Positions 16,684-24,494 of a stretch of DNA of 64,000 nucleotides are shown piece by piece. The DNA is from Trebonia kvetii. Lineage in GTDB: Bacteria > Actinomycetota > Actinomycetes > Streptosporangiales > Streptosporangiaceae. Made by a program: the position numbers and the translations under genes. The DNA is taken from assembly GCF_007827045.1 (NCBI RefSeq), contig NZ_RPFW01000012.1, positions 1-64,000 on the forward strand, read 5' to 3'. The stretch's first letter is position 1, and each line of letters starts with the position of its first letter. The notes beneath the pieces are model-generated. The model saw only the letters and a program-made list of their open reading frames with translations, searched no databases and was not told where the DNA came from.

Positions 16684-18117
16684 ATGCAGCTTAACGGGTG
16701 GGACCATGCCCTGAAGGTCACCGCGGACGGGAAGGGGCTCGTCGGCCACGCCGGCGCGATCCTGCTCCGCAAGGCTGCCGACCAGCTCGGCCTTACCGCC
16801 GGACTGTCCGCAGCCCTGCTGAAGAAGGGCACGTCGCCGCTGCTGGACCGGGGGACGGTGCTCGCGTCGCTGGCCGTCGCGATCGCGCTGGGCGCCACGT
16901 CCATGAGCGACATCGCCCTGCTCGCGCACCTGTCCCCGGTCTTGGGGGCCGCCCCGAGCGGGCCGACGGTCCGCCGTGCCCTCGACCTGGCCGGGTCCCC
17001 GCGGATGCTGGACCGGGTCGCCCGGGCGAGGGCGAAGGCCAGGGAGCATGCCTGGAAGCTGATCGAGGAGACGCCGGCCGGGTTCCCCTGGCTCGCCGTC
17101 GCCGGCAAGGCGCTCACGGGCTGGCTGGTCATCGACATGGACGCGACCCTCGTCACCGCCAGCTCCGACAAGGAAGGAGCAGCGCCCACGTGGAAGATGG
17201 GATACGGCTTCCACCCGCTCGCGGCCTGGTGCGCGAACACCCGCGAGTGCCTGAGCATGCTGCTGCGGCCCGGCAACGCGGGGTCAAACACGTTCACCGA
17301 CCACAAGGAGGTGCTGGCGGCGGCCCTGAGAGGCGTACCGGCCCGGTTCAGGCGCAGGACCCTGGTCCGCGTCGACGGGGCCGGCGCCAGCCACGATCTC
17401 ATCGGCCACCTGCTGTCCCTCTCCTCTCCGAGGAGGAAGGTGCTGTTCACCTGCGGCTGGACCATCATGCCCGCCGACGAGGACGCTATTCGGCAGCTCC
17501 CCGCCGCCGCGTGGAAGCCGGGGATCACGCAGGACGGCGAGGCAGAGCAGGACAAGGACGTCGCGGAGATCACCGGCCTGACGGCCCGCGCCGGGAACTG
17601 GCCAGACGGGCTCCGCTGGATCGCCCGGAGGGTGAAGCCCTCCCGCCGTCACCTGCGCAACCTCACCGACTACGAGAGAAAGACCGGCTGGAAGTACTCC
17701 ATCACCTGCACGAACATCCCCGACGACGGCATCAGCGGCGTCCCCGGCAGCCACCACGCCCAGTACATCGACGTCCTGCACCGCGAGCACGCCGTCGTCG
17801 AAACCAGCGGCGTCCGCACCGCCAAGGCCATGGGACTGCGGAACCTGCCCTCCAAGACCTGGCAGGTCAACGCCGGCTGGGTCCTGGCCGCGAACATCGC
17901 CGCCGACCTCACGGCATGGGCCCGCCTCCTCGGACTGCACGACAGCGAGCTCCGCGACGCGACCCCGGACACCCTCCGCTACCGGATCTGGCACCTGCCA
18001 GCCCGCCTGGCCCGCCACGCCCGGCAGCGCACCCTCGCCATCAGCACCGACTGGCCATGGAAAGACGCATTCCTCGCCTGCTGGCAGCGGCTCTGCGCCC
18101 TGCCAGCACCCGCCTGA
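16684..18117 (+). CDS. IS1380-family transposase
   Basis: A 477-residue DDE transposase of the DDE_Tnp_1 type used by IS1380 elements. The start MQLNGWDHALKVTADGKGLVGHAGA is the usual N-terminus. LVIDMDATLVTASSDKEGA carries the first acid, and TLVRVDGAGASHDLIGHL the second. The C-terminal part contains ETSGVRTAKAMGLRNLPSK and HLPARLARHARQ. ATG 16684 is chosen by family length; the frame is open upstream but that lies in the element end. The gene is complete. Confidence 0.88.
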   Translation: MQLNGWDHALKVTADGKGLVGHAGAILLRKAADQLGLTAGLSAALLKKGTSPLLDRGTVLASLAVAIALGATSMSDIALLAHLSPVLGAAPSGPTVRRALDLAGSPRMLDRVARARAKAREHAWKLIEETPAGFPWLAVAGKALTGWLVIDMDATLVTASSDKEGAAPTWKMGYGFHPLAAWCANTRECLSMLLRPGNAGSNTFTDHKEVLAAALRGVPARFRRRTLVRVDGAGASHDLIGHLLSLSSPRRKVLFTCGWTIMPADEDAIRQLPAAAWKPGITQDGEAEQDKDVAEITGLTARAGNWPDGLRWIARRVKPSRRHLRNLTDYERKTGWKYSITCTNIPDDGISGVPGSHHAQYIDVLHREHAVVETSGVRTAKAMGLRNLPSKTWQVNAGWVLAANIAADLTAWARLLGLHDSELRDATPDTLRYRIWHLPARLARHARQRTLAISTDWPWKDAFLACWQRLCALPAPA

Positions 18118-18293
18118 CCAGCACGAGCAACCCCAGCGACAGGAAGGAGGACCACCCCCGGCGCGGTCGGAGCCGGTGCGCACCCGGGCACACCGGGCGC
18201 ACCACGTACCGCCCGCCCCCAGGACAAACAGACATGAAGTCGAAAAACAGGCTCCAGCACGATCAGTAACCAGACCTCAAACCGCCTGAACGA

Positions 18294-18543
18294 TTGAGGC
18301 TGGTGCGCCTTGGCCATCATCCGTGCGCGCTTCGGCGGATGCACGGATGATTGCGTTGGGCCGCACCTCGAGAATGCGGTTAGGGACGCCCCAATCAATG
18401 GTCGCGATGGTTCGGCCAGTCGCTATCGCCTCACGGCAGACGGCTTGAATCTGGCTCCACACATTGTCAGCACTTCGCACTGGATGCGTCCTGCCGGGTG
18501 GCTGCGGAAAGGAGAGCGGTCCCTGTGAACCTGCGGCTGTCAT
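18294..18543 (-). pseudogene. EVE-zinc ribbon-HNH nuclease, N-terminal fragment
   Basis: The 5' part of the interrupted nuclease gene. It encodes SADNVWSQIQAVCREAIATGRTIATIDWGVPNRI and runs to GAPAS at the IS1380 edge; after the edge the frame stops at 18277-18279 inside the element. Removing the element with one TTGAG copy joins GCC TCA A to GC TCA CGC and continues in frame into the middle fragment. The start is probably ATG 18543, with a -10-like TACCTT 7 bases upstream (leaderless); GTG 18480 is possible. This domain is not one I can name. Confidence 0.65.
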
Positions 18544-18715
18544 GCGAGAAAAGGTACAAGCTACCACTGACAGCGCATGCCGTGACAGCAGCAGATGCCC
18601 CATCCGACAGCAACGGTGACAGCAACAGCAGCAACCACCGATTTACGCCAACGATCGGCAGCAGCGCATAGCGCTCGTCTCTGATCTGCGGAAGCTAACC
18701 TTGCCCCCTGTTAGA

Positions 18716-18768
18716 CGCCATTCACGGTGAGCACCGCCGGGCTCGGTTGCGTCATTGACGGTGAGCAT
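18716..18768 (+). repeat. Left-end transposase binding sites L1 and L2
   Basis: L1 CGCCATTCACGGTGAGCAC (18716-18734) and L2 CGTCATTGACGGTGAGCAT (18750-18768) share 16 of 19 bases. A third, inverted partial match, GTGCTCACGGT (18903-18913), covers the start of the first gene and might allow autoregulation. Confidence 0.75.
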
Positions 18769-18902
18769 AGGGGTTTTCGCGGCGTTCGGGTTGCGGGTGG
18801 CTGGTGTGCGACGACACCTTGAGCATGTCGGAACGGGGTCGGCCCTCCCCGTTATCTTTTGGCGAAGCTCGGGGAGGGCCGTGAGGGTGCGCGGAGGCAC
18901 CA

Positions 18903-19523
18903 GTGCTCACGGTAGGCAACAACACGGCCGGCGTCGAGGAGTTGCTCGGTAACGGCCTGCTTTCGTGTCCGGGTTGCGGGGGCCGGCTGGGCGGGTGGGG
19001 TCATGCGGCCCGCCGGCCGGTGTTCACGGCCGGGCGGATCCCGGTGGCGGTGCGGCCGCGCAGAGCGCGGTGCGCGTCGTGCGGGGTCACGCACGTGCTG
19101 CTTCCGGCGTGGCTGCTGGCGCGGCGGTGCGACGGGACGGCGGTGATCGGGGACATGCTGGCGCGGGCGGCGCGGGGCCAGGGGTTCCGGGGGATCGCGG
19201 CGGCGTCCGGGGTGCCGGAGGGCACGGTGCGGGCCAGGCTGCGCCGGTTCCGCGGGTCGGCGGCCCGGGTCCGGGAGTTCTTCACCCGGCTGGCCGGGGT
19301 CCTGGCGGTGGATCCGGTGCCGCTGGACCCGGCGGGCGGCGTGCTGGCTGATGCGGTGGTGGCGGCCGCCGCTGCGGCGGCCGCGGCCCGGGGCCGCTGG
19401 CCGGGGATGGTCACGGTGTCGGGGTGGGAGCTGGCGGCGGTGCTCACGGCGGGGTCGCTCCTGTCCCCGGTTGTCCGTTTCACCCGCGTCCGTGACGTCC
19501 TGCGGGCGTCTGCCCTGGCCTGA
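18903..19523 (+). CDS. DUF6431-like zinc-ribbon/HTH protein of the transposon
   Basis: A 206-residue protein, first gene of the transposon. A zinc ribbon is formed by CPGCGG near residue 22 and CASCG about 35 residues on. A helix-turn-helix follows (GFRGIAAASGVPEGTVRARLRRF). The pattern matches actinobacterial proteins annotated DUF6431 found beside integrase-type transposases. By position it may recognise target or end DNA, like TnsD/TniQ in related elements; that is inference. GTG 18903 lies inside a copy of the terminal repeat motif. Confidence 0.65.
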   Translation: MLTVGNNTAGVEELLGNGLLSCPGCGGRLGGWGHAARRPVFTAGRIPVAVRPRRARCASCGVTHVLLPAWLLARRCDGTAVIGDMLARAARGQGFRGIAAASGVPEGTVRARLRRFRGSAARVREFFTRLAGVLAVDPVPLDPAGGVLADAVVAAAAAAAAARGRWPGMVTVSGWELAAVLTAGSLLSPVVRFTRVRDVLRASALA

Positions 19524-19616
19524 CGGTTCAACGCGACCTCGCCCCTGCCCGGGGAGCGTGCCTTCCTGTCACTGTCGTCGGGCCCGCGATGGCGGGCGCG
19601 AGAGAAGGGACAGGGC

Positions 19617-21132
19617 GTGACGACTGCGGACGAGGCGGATAAGAAGGCGAGGCTGGAGCGGGCCCGGGAGGCGGGCCTGTTCCGGTACTCGCTGGTGCAG
19701 GAGCTCGCCGGGGCGGGCATCACCGCGGCGGAGCGGGGCCGGCGGGCCAGGGAGCTGGCCGGCCGTGTCCATGACGGCCCGGGCGGGCAGCCGGTGCGGG
19801 TGTCGCGGGGGACGCTGGACCGCTGGCGGCGGGTCTGGGAGTCCGGCGGGTTCGACGCGCTGGTGCCGTCGCCGCGGCAGCCGGCCCCGCGGACCCCTGG
19901 CGAGGTGCTGGCCCTGGCGGAGGCGCTGAAGCGGGAGAAGCCGGAGCGGACCGCGGCGCAGGTCCGGCGGATCCTGCAGACGGCCGCGGGCTGGGCGCCG
20001 TCGGACCGGACCCTGCAGCGGCTGTTCGGGCGGCTGGAGCTGAACGCCCCGGCTCCGGGCGAGGTCCCTGACCGGGCCTTCGGCCGGTTCGAGTGCACGA
20101 GGCCGAACGAGATGTGGACCGGCGACACGCTCCACGGCCCGGTCATAGCGGGCGGGAAGTGCTACCTATCAGTTACGTGGAATCCGAGCGCGGAAGGCAC
20201 TGTCGGCCGAAGGCCGTCCTCACCTGCGAGGATTCCCACGTAACACGGATTCTGTGGACTGCGACGAAGGAGCATTCCACAGAATGTTCGCGTTCATCGA
20301 CGATCACTCCCGGGCCGTGATGGGCGCCCGGTGGGCCTATCACGACGACACGGTGCGGATGGCGGCGGCGTTCCGCCCCGCCCTGCAGCGGCGCGGCGTC
20401 CCGCAGGCGATCTACCTGGACAACGGCTCGCCCTTCGTCGACGCGTGGCTGCTGCGCGGCTGCGCCGTCCTCGGCATCAGGCTGATCCACTCCCGTCCCG
20501 GGAAACCAGAGGGCAGGGGCAAGATCGAGCGGTTCTTCCGCACGGTGCGGGACCAGTTCCTCGTCGAGGTCGGCGACGGGGCCGCCATCAGGGACCTGGC
20601 GGAGATGAACCGGCTGTTCCAGGCCTGGACCGAGACCGCCTACCACCAGGGCGTCCACTCCGAGACCGGTGAGGAGCCGATCGCCCGCTGGGCCAGGGCC
20701 ACGCCCGCGGAGCGGGCGGTCCCGGACCCGGGCAGGCTGCGGGAGGCGTTCTTGTGGTCGGAGCGGCGCAGGGCATCGAAGACGGCCCTGGTCTCGCTGC
20801 ACGGCAACTCCTACCAGGTCGACGCGTGGCTCGCCGGGCGGTATGTCGAGCTGGTCTTCGACCCGTTCGACCTGGGCCATGTCGAGGTCCGGGCCGGCGG
20901 GAAGCCCGCCGGGACCGCGGTCCCGTTCACGGTCGGCCGGTACCGTCACCCCAAGACCCGCACCCGCGGCGATGAGCAGCGCGCCGAGCCGGCCCCGACC
21001 GGGATCGACTACCTCGCCGCCCTCGGCGACAACTGGGACACCGGGCTGAAGGACCAGGTCAGCTACCGGTCCCTCATCGACGGCGGCCCCCGGGAACAGG
21101 AAGAGAAGGAGAAGGGAGAGGGCCGTGAGTGA
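19617..21132 (+). pseudogene. TniA/MuA-type DDE transposase split by a 118-bp insertion
   Basis: The N-terminal part (19617-20167) has a HTH lead-in (VSRGTLDRWRRVWESGGFDAL) and the first catalytic Asp in NEMWTGDTLHGPV. The C-terminal part (from 20286, FAFIDDHSRAVMG) has the second Asp in IYLDNGSPF and the Glu in PEGRGKIERFF, 35 residues apart (DD35E). Between KCYL and FAFIDD lies a foreign 118-bp palindromic segment (20168-20285) that shifts the frame. Removing it gives TGC TAC CTG TTC GCG TTC, a perfect junction of about 466 codons. GTG 19617 has AAGGGA upstream. As it stands the transposase should be inactive. Confidence 0.82.
20168..20285. mobile_element. 118-bp double-hairpin insertion (MITE-like)
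   Basis: The segment folds as two adjacent stems. The first is GTTACGTGGAATCC paired with GGATTCCCACGTAAC around an inner CGGCC-GAA-GGCCG hairpin; the second is the perfect pair ATTCTGTGGA and TCCACAGAAT. Its termini resemble each other (ACGTGGAATCC against TGTGGAATGCT inverted). No duplication of target bases is seen. It carries no gene and probably moves by a transposase supplied in trans, or is a relic of a larger element. Confidence 0.65.
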
Positions 21133-21505
21133 CTGCCCGGACGGAACGCTGGCGCTCGCCCGGTGCGCAGCCGAGGCGATCCGCAGCCTGAACCACGCCA
21201 CCCTCGGCGAAGACGGGCTGGACCAGCCCGCCGACGCCTACGAGGTCCTCGGCGAGCTGTCCCTGGCCGCCTCCCGGCTCCCGCAGCTGCTGGGCCAGGT
21301 CGGCACCTGGCTCGCCGCGGCGCTGGCCGGCGGGCGGCTCGGCTGCGACGACGGCACCGACCCGGCCGCCGCCGTCAGCGGCGCCTGGCTGTTCATCGCC
21401 GACGCCCGCGGCAGCGCAGCCGCCCTCGCCCGCGACCTCCAACTGGCCCAGCAGCAGCTCGCCGCCGTCAACGGCAGCCCGTCACGGAAGGACCCGCGCT
21501 CATGA
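21125..21505 (+). CDS. Small transposon helper protein of unknown function (126 aa)
   Basis: The frame overlaps the transposase end by 8 bases and the ATPase start by 4 bases (ATGA), so all three are co-translated. The product is mostly helical, with a Leu/Gln-rich C-terminus (ARDLQLAQQQLAAVNG). It has no motif I recognise. GTG 21125 is preceded by GAAGGGAGAGG. Its place between transposase and ATPase suggests an accessory transposition subunit, which is inference only. Confidence 0.6.
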   Translation: MSDCPDGTLALARCAAEAIRSLNHATLGEDGLDQPADAYEVLGELSLAASRLPQLLGQVGTWLAAALAGGRLGCDDGTDPAAAVSGAWLFIADARGSAAALARDLQLAQQQLAAVNGSPSRKDPRS

Positions 21506-22317
21506 TCGACGCCGTCATCGACAGGTTCGGCCTCACCCGGATGCCGTTCGGCCGGGACCTGCCCCCCGGCCGGCTCCACCGGCACGCCGACTGCGCCGAG
21601 GCCGCCGCCCGGATCACCTGGGCAGTCGCCTGCAGGACCATCGGCGTGATCACCGGCGAGGTCGGCACCGGCAAGACCGCCGCGATCCGCGCCGCCGTCG
21701 CCGGCCTGGACCCCGCCGGCCACAACGTCATCTACATCGGCAACCCCGCCACCGGGGTCCGCGGCATCCTCACCAGCATCGTCACCGCGCTCGGCGGACG
21801 GCCCGCCCACGGCACCGCCGCCCTGGCCATCCAGGCCTGGAACGTCCTGGCCGGCGAGGCCGCCGAACGAGGACGGACCCCGGTCCTGATCCTCGACGAG
21901 GCCCACCTGCTGGACCACGAGCAGCTGGAAGCCGTCAGGATGATGACCAACCACGAGATGGACAGCAGCACCCCGTTCGCGACGATCCTGGCCGGGCAGC
22001 CGACCCTGCGGCACAACATCAAGCTCGGCGTCCTGGCCGCCCTGGACCAGCGGATCACCGTCAGATGCCAGATGAAGGGCATGACCGGCGACGAGACCGC
22101 CAGCTACATCCGCCACCACCTGGAAGCCGCCGGCCGGACCGCCGACCTGTTCACCGACGACGCCGTCACCCAGATCCACCAGGCAGCCCGCGGCAAGCCC
22201 CGCACCGTCAACAACATCGCCGTCGCCGCCCTGATCGCGACCGCCGGCGCAGGCAAGAACCTCGTCGACCAGGCAGCCGCCAGAGCCGCCATCGCCGAGA
22301 TCACCGCGACAGACTGA
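21502..22317 (+). CDS. TniB/ExeA-like AAA+ ATPase of the transposon
   Basis: A 271-residue ATPase. Walker A is GEVGTGKTAAIR, Walker B LILDEAHLLD, sensor 1 lies in FATILAGQPTLRHNI, and an arginine-finger-like GKPRTVNNIA follows. MIDAVIDRFGLTRMPFGRDL is the ExeA/TniB-type N-terminus. In Mu, Tn7 and Tn5053 such an ATPase (MuB, TnsC, TniB) binds target DNA and activates the transposase. ATG 21502 overlaps the preceding stop. The gene appears intact, and a terminator follows. Confidence 0.85.
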   Translation: MIDAVIDRFGLTRMPFGRDLPPGRLHRHADCAEAAARITWAVACRTIGVITGEVGTGKTAAIRAAVAGLDPAGHNVIYIGNPATGVRGILTSIVTALGGRPAHGTAALAIQAWNVLAGEAAERGRTPVLILDEAHLLDHEQLEAVRMMTNHEMDSSTPFATILAGQPTLRHNIKLGVLAALDQRITVRCQMKGMTGDETASYIRHHLEAAGRTADLFTDDAVTQIHQAARGKPRTVNNIAVAALIATAGAGKNLVDQAAARAAIAEITATD

Positions 22318-22343
22318 CCATCCCCGCGACACCCTGAACACCC

Positions 22344-22372
22344 AGCCCCGCCCGGCTCCGCCGGGCGGGGCT
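22344..22372 (+). terminator. Terminator of the transposon operon
   Basis: AGCCCCGCCCGG, loop CTCCG, then CCGGGCGGGGCT: a perfect 12-bp stem 26 bases after the ATPase stop, followed by CTTC. It sits just inside the right-end repeats. Confidence 0.8.
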
Positions 22373-22387
22373 CTTCACTGCGAGCAC

Positions 22388-22430
22388 ATGCTCAACCCCA
22401 ATGACGCCGCCATGCTCATCTTCAACGACG
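22388..22430 (-). repeat. Right-end transposase binding sites R2 and R1
   Basis: Read on the minus strand, R1 CGTCGTTGAAGATGAGCAT (22430-22412) starts 7 bases from the terminus, and R2 CGTCATTGGGGTTGAGCAT (22406-22388) follows inside. R2 matches L2 at 15 of 19 bases. The R1-R2 spacing (24 bp) is shorter than L1-L2 (34 bp), so the ends are asymmetric, as in Mu and Tn7. Confidence 0.75.
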
Positions 22431-22639
22431 CGCAACACCCCCGTTCGCCGGTGTCCGGGAAGAGGGGGCAAGCTCATTCATTTTGGCTCCGCCTGCACGG
22501 GTGGTCATGTATGGCCACACGGGACCGGCGCGCTCGGCAACTGTGGCGGACGGCCTACAAGAGCGACGCGAGGCGAAGTGTGAGCCGCTGGCCGGAGCAG
22601 GGGATGTCACGGGCCAGCGGTTTGGTGCACAGTAATGCA

Positions 22640-23470
22640 ATGCTGACGGAACTTACGGACCTGCTGATAGCAGAGGGTCAGGCAGCGCTGACGGCCGGAA
22701 ACGGAATAGTGCGCTTCACCGGAAACCACGACGCTGACGAGCTGCTCAATGACCTGGACGGCCATCCCCATGCCTTCGTCCTCGCGGCACTCGTGGACCG
22801 GCAGGTGAAAGCCGAGCGCGCCTGGATGATGCCCTTGCTGATCAGGCAGCGCCATGGGTCATTCGAGATCGGTGACCTAGAACCGCTGTCGGAGCAGCAG
22901 TGGCTCTCCCTCCTGCGCCATCCAACCCCCGCGCACCGGATGCCCGAAACAATGGCCCGGGTGCTGCACCGGGCAATTCACCGCATCCGCGCCCAGTATT
23001 CCGGTGAGGCCGCACAGATCTGGGCCGACATGCCACCCAGCGCCCGCGTGGTCCGGCGGTTCTTGGAGTTCCACGGCGCAGGACCCAAGATCGCCACCAT
23101 GGCCGCCAACATCCTGGTCCGCGGCTTCCACGTTCCGCTCCGTGACTACCGCTACATCGACATCTCGGCCGACGTTCACGTTGACCGCGTCATGACCCGG
23201 CTCGGTTTCGTCGAACCCGGCTCCAGCCCGGCAGTCGTGATCTACGCAGCCCGCGAGCTCAACCCCGACTTCCCTGGCATCTTCGATCTCGCGCTGTGGA
23301 ATGTGGGCCGCACCTTGTGCCGCCCTGCCCAGCCACGATGCCCGGAATGCCACCTACGCGACCTGTGCGCTTACGCGCGAACCGGCAAGGATGTGACGAG
23401 GCTTGACAAGGAACAGCCGAGTACGGCGTGCCCGATGCAAACGCCCGCGTGCAGTCGTCAAGGGCCCTGA
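22640..23470 (+). CDS. Endonuclease III-like [4Fe-4S] DNA glycosylase (HhH-GPD)
   Basis: A 276-residue HhH-GPD protein. The helix-hairpin-helix is FLEFHGAGPKIATMAANIL with the lyase Lys retained; the catalytic Asp is in SADVHVDRVMTRLG. The cluster loop has Cys spaced C-x6-C-x2-C-x5-C (LCRPAQPRCPECHLRDLC), as in Nth/MutY. It should cut N-glycosidic bonds of damaged or modified bases. It is not the housekeeping nth by sequence, being closer to stand-alone iron-sulfur glycosylases. Start ATG 22640 begins the family core, though the frame is open to 22388 inside the transposon end. It is divergent from the EVE-HNH gene across the transposon. Confidence 0.78.
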   Translation: MLTELTDLLIAEGQAALTAGNGIVRFTGNHDADELLNDLDGHPHAFVLAALVDRQVKAERAWMMPLLIRQRHGSFEIGDLEPLSEQQWLSLLRHPTPAHRMPETMARVLHRAIHRIRAQYSGEAAQIWADMPPSARVVRRFLEFHGAGPKIATMAANILVRGFHVPLRDYRYIDISADVHVDRVMTRLGFVEPGSSPAVVIYAARELNPDFPGIFDLALWNVGRTLCRPAQPRCPECHLRDLCAYARTGKDVTRLDKEQPSTACPMQTPACSRQGP

Positions 23471-23833
23471 TCAGAATCTCCTCGCCAACTGTGACCACCC
23501 TGGGGCCACAGTCCAAGTGCTCTAGGCAGATCACCCAGATCTGAGCGCAACACCGGCACTGCCACCGACTTGAGGCGGGTAGTCCGATGAGGCGAACATT
23601 CCGCCGGGGGAGACGCCTGGGCAGGCGATCTCGCCGTGAGGCTAGGGCGTCTGCGGGGAGGTTCAGCCGTTAAGCCCCATCAGGTCGCCTCGCCCTCGCG
23701 CCCGCACCTGCTCCAGCCACATCCTGCGGCACAGGAGCAGGCGATCTCCCAAATTCCTCCCAGGCACGCGAAAGCCCCCATCCGCCGCGTAGGATGAGGG
23801 CTGTCCAGTGAGCTTCTGACCTGGCCTTGCAGC
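23471..23833. other. Intergenic region, tRNA terminator only
   Basis: No gene is evident in these 363 bp. The only clear structure is the hairpin at 23773-23802 next to the tRNA. Confidence 0.5.
23773..23802 (-). terminator. Terminator downstream of tRNA-Thr
   Basis: On the minus strand AGCCCTCATCC, 8-base loop, then GGATGGGGGCT forms an 11-bp stem with one mismatch, followed by TTTCG. It lies 31 bases after the tRNA 3' end. Confidence 0.65.
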
Positions 23834-23909
23834 TGGAGCCCCCTAACGGAATCGAACCGTTGACCTTCTCCTTACCATGGAGACGCTCTGCCGACTGAGC
23901 TAAAGGGGC
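23834..23909 (-). tRNA. tRNA-Thr (anticodon GGT)
   Basis: A complete cloverleaf: acceptor GCCCCTT paired with AGGGGGC (one G-T pair), D-arm GCTC/GAGC, anticodon stem TCTCC/GGAGA around ATGGTAA, T-arm AACGG-TTCGATT-CCGTT, discriminator T and an encoded CCA. The anticodon GGT reads ACC and ACT. It marks the right edge of the IS-rich part of the window and could be an integration site, but no flanking repeat of its 3' end was found. Confidence 0.95.
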
Positions 23910-24137
23910 GAGTCTTCACTTGTGACCCACGGCTACACCTGATGCGAGGTCTACGTCAGGTTTCGGACATCAGTGCTACGGCGTCCAACAGTAGCAGACG
24001 TGGCGACCACCGGAGCACTTCCTGGCGTAGGTAACCATACCGTACTTCCGGAGTCCCGGCGCACCGACCCGGCAGCGGTCCGGCCCGCCGCCTGCCCGCG
24101 GCTACCACGGCGGCAGGGCCATGGCCTGGCGCAGTCG

Positions 24138-24494
24138 CTACGCCACCATGAGGTCGATGAAGCCGCCCAGGTAGACCAGGGCGAAAAGCAGGGGAACCCA
24201 CTGCTCGAGGTGCGTCAGCGGCCAGTAGATCGCAGGATCCTTGCCCTCGCCGAGCGCCTTCCACTCGGCCCGCCAGTATGGGGAGCCGGGCAGTCGCTCT
24301 TCCATGGCCCCGACGACGGCGTACTTAGCGCCGTTGAGCTGCCGATAAGACCGCACCAGCCAGAACCATGAAAGGCACTGTGCCACGAAAACAATCATCG
24401 GAACTATGAGAATCCAGGAAGACGCCGGATGGGTCTCGCGCCCCCAGACGAAGCCGATGGCTGCGAAAATCGCCGAGTTGAGGCTATTGCTCAA
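24138..24494 (-). CDS. RipA-like membrane protein, apparently N-terminally truncated
   Basis: A 118-residue protein with two or three membrane segments (LNSAIFAAIGFVWG, WILIVPMIVFVAQCLSWFWLV, WVPLLFALVYLGGFIDLMV). RSYRQLNGAKYAVVGAMEERLP and EWKALGEGKDP-x-WPLTHLEQWVP match the RipA family of octameric membrane proteins. Family members carry about 50 more residues in front, including a cytoplasmic helix. Here the frame begins at TTG 24494 and upstream codons do not resemble the family. The gene may be truncated or joined to foreign sequence. Confidence 0.6.
   Translation of the reverse strand: MSNSLNSAIFAAIGFVWGRETHPASSWILIVPMIVFVAQCLSWFWLVRSYRQLNGAKYAVVGAMEERLPGSPYWRAEWKALGEGKDPAIYWPLTHLEQWVPLLFALVYLGGFIDLMVA

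Larger units (their letters stand above)
16495..18293 (+). mobile_element. IS1380-family insertion sequence, about 1.8 kb
   Basis: The flanks carry a 5-bp duplication, TTGAG, at 16490-16494 and 18294-18298, in line with the 4-5 bp duplications known for this family. The terminal inverted repeats are poor: AAGCGGAGGGTCT on the left against AGGCGGTTTGAGGTCT on the right. The boundaries therefore rest mainly on the duplication and on the exact restoration of the host reading frame. It carries one transposase and a strong hairpin near the left end. Confidence 0.7.
18709..22437 (+). mobile_element. Compact Mu/Tn7-like transposon with four genes, 3.7 kb
   Basis: The element begins TGTTAGA and ends CGCAACA (TGTTGCG inverted), and is flanked by CCCCC on both sides (18704-18708 and 22438-22442), a 5-bp duplication. 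Seven bases in from each end starts a 19-bp site, with a second copy further in: 18716-18734 and 18750-18768 on the left, 22412-22430 and 22388-22406 inverted on the right. Tandem terminal binding sites, TG/CA ends and 5-bp duplications are shared by Mu, Tn7 and Tn5053. Cargo beyond the transposition genes is absent. Confidence 0.8.

Noticed and set aside
22388..22639. Longer N-terminus for the DNA glycosylase
   Set aside because: The extra codons lie in the transposon end repeat and the flank, with no conserved residues.
23834..23909. tRNA-Thr as the attachment site of the whole IS-rich region
   Set aside because: No second copy of its 3' end was found in the window and no integrase is present.
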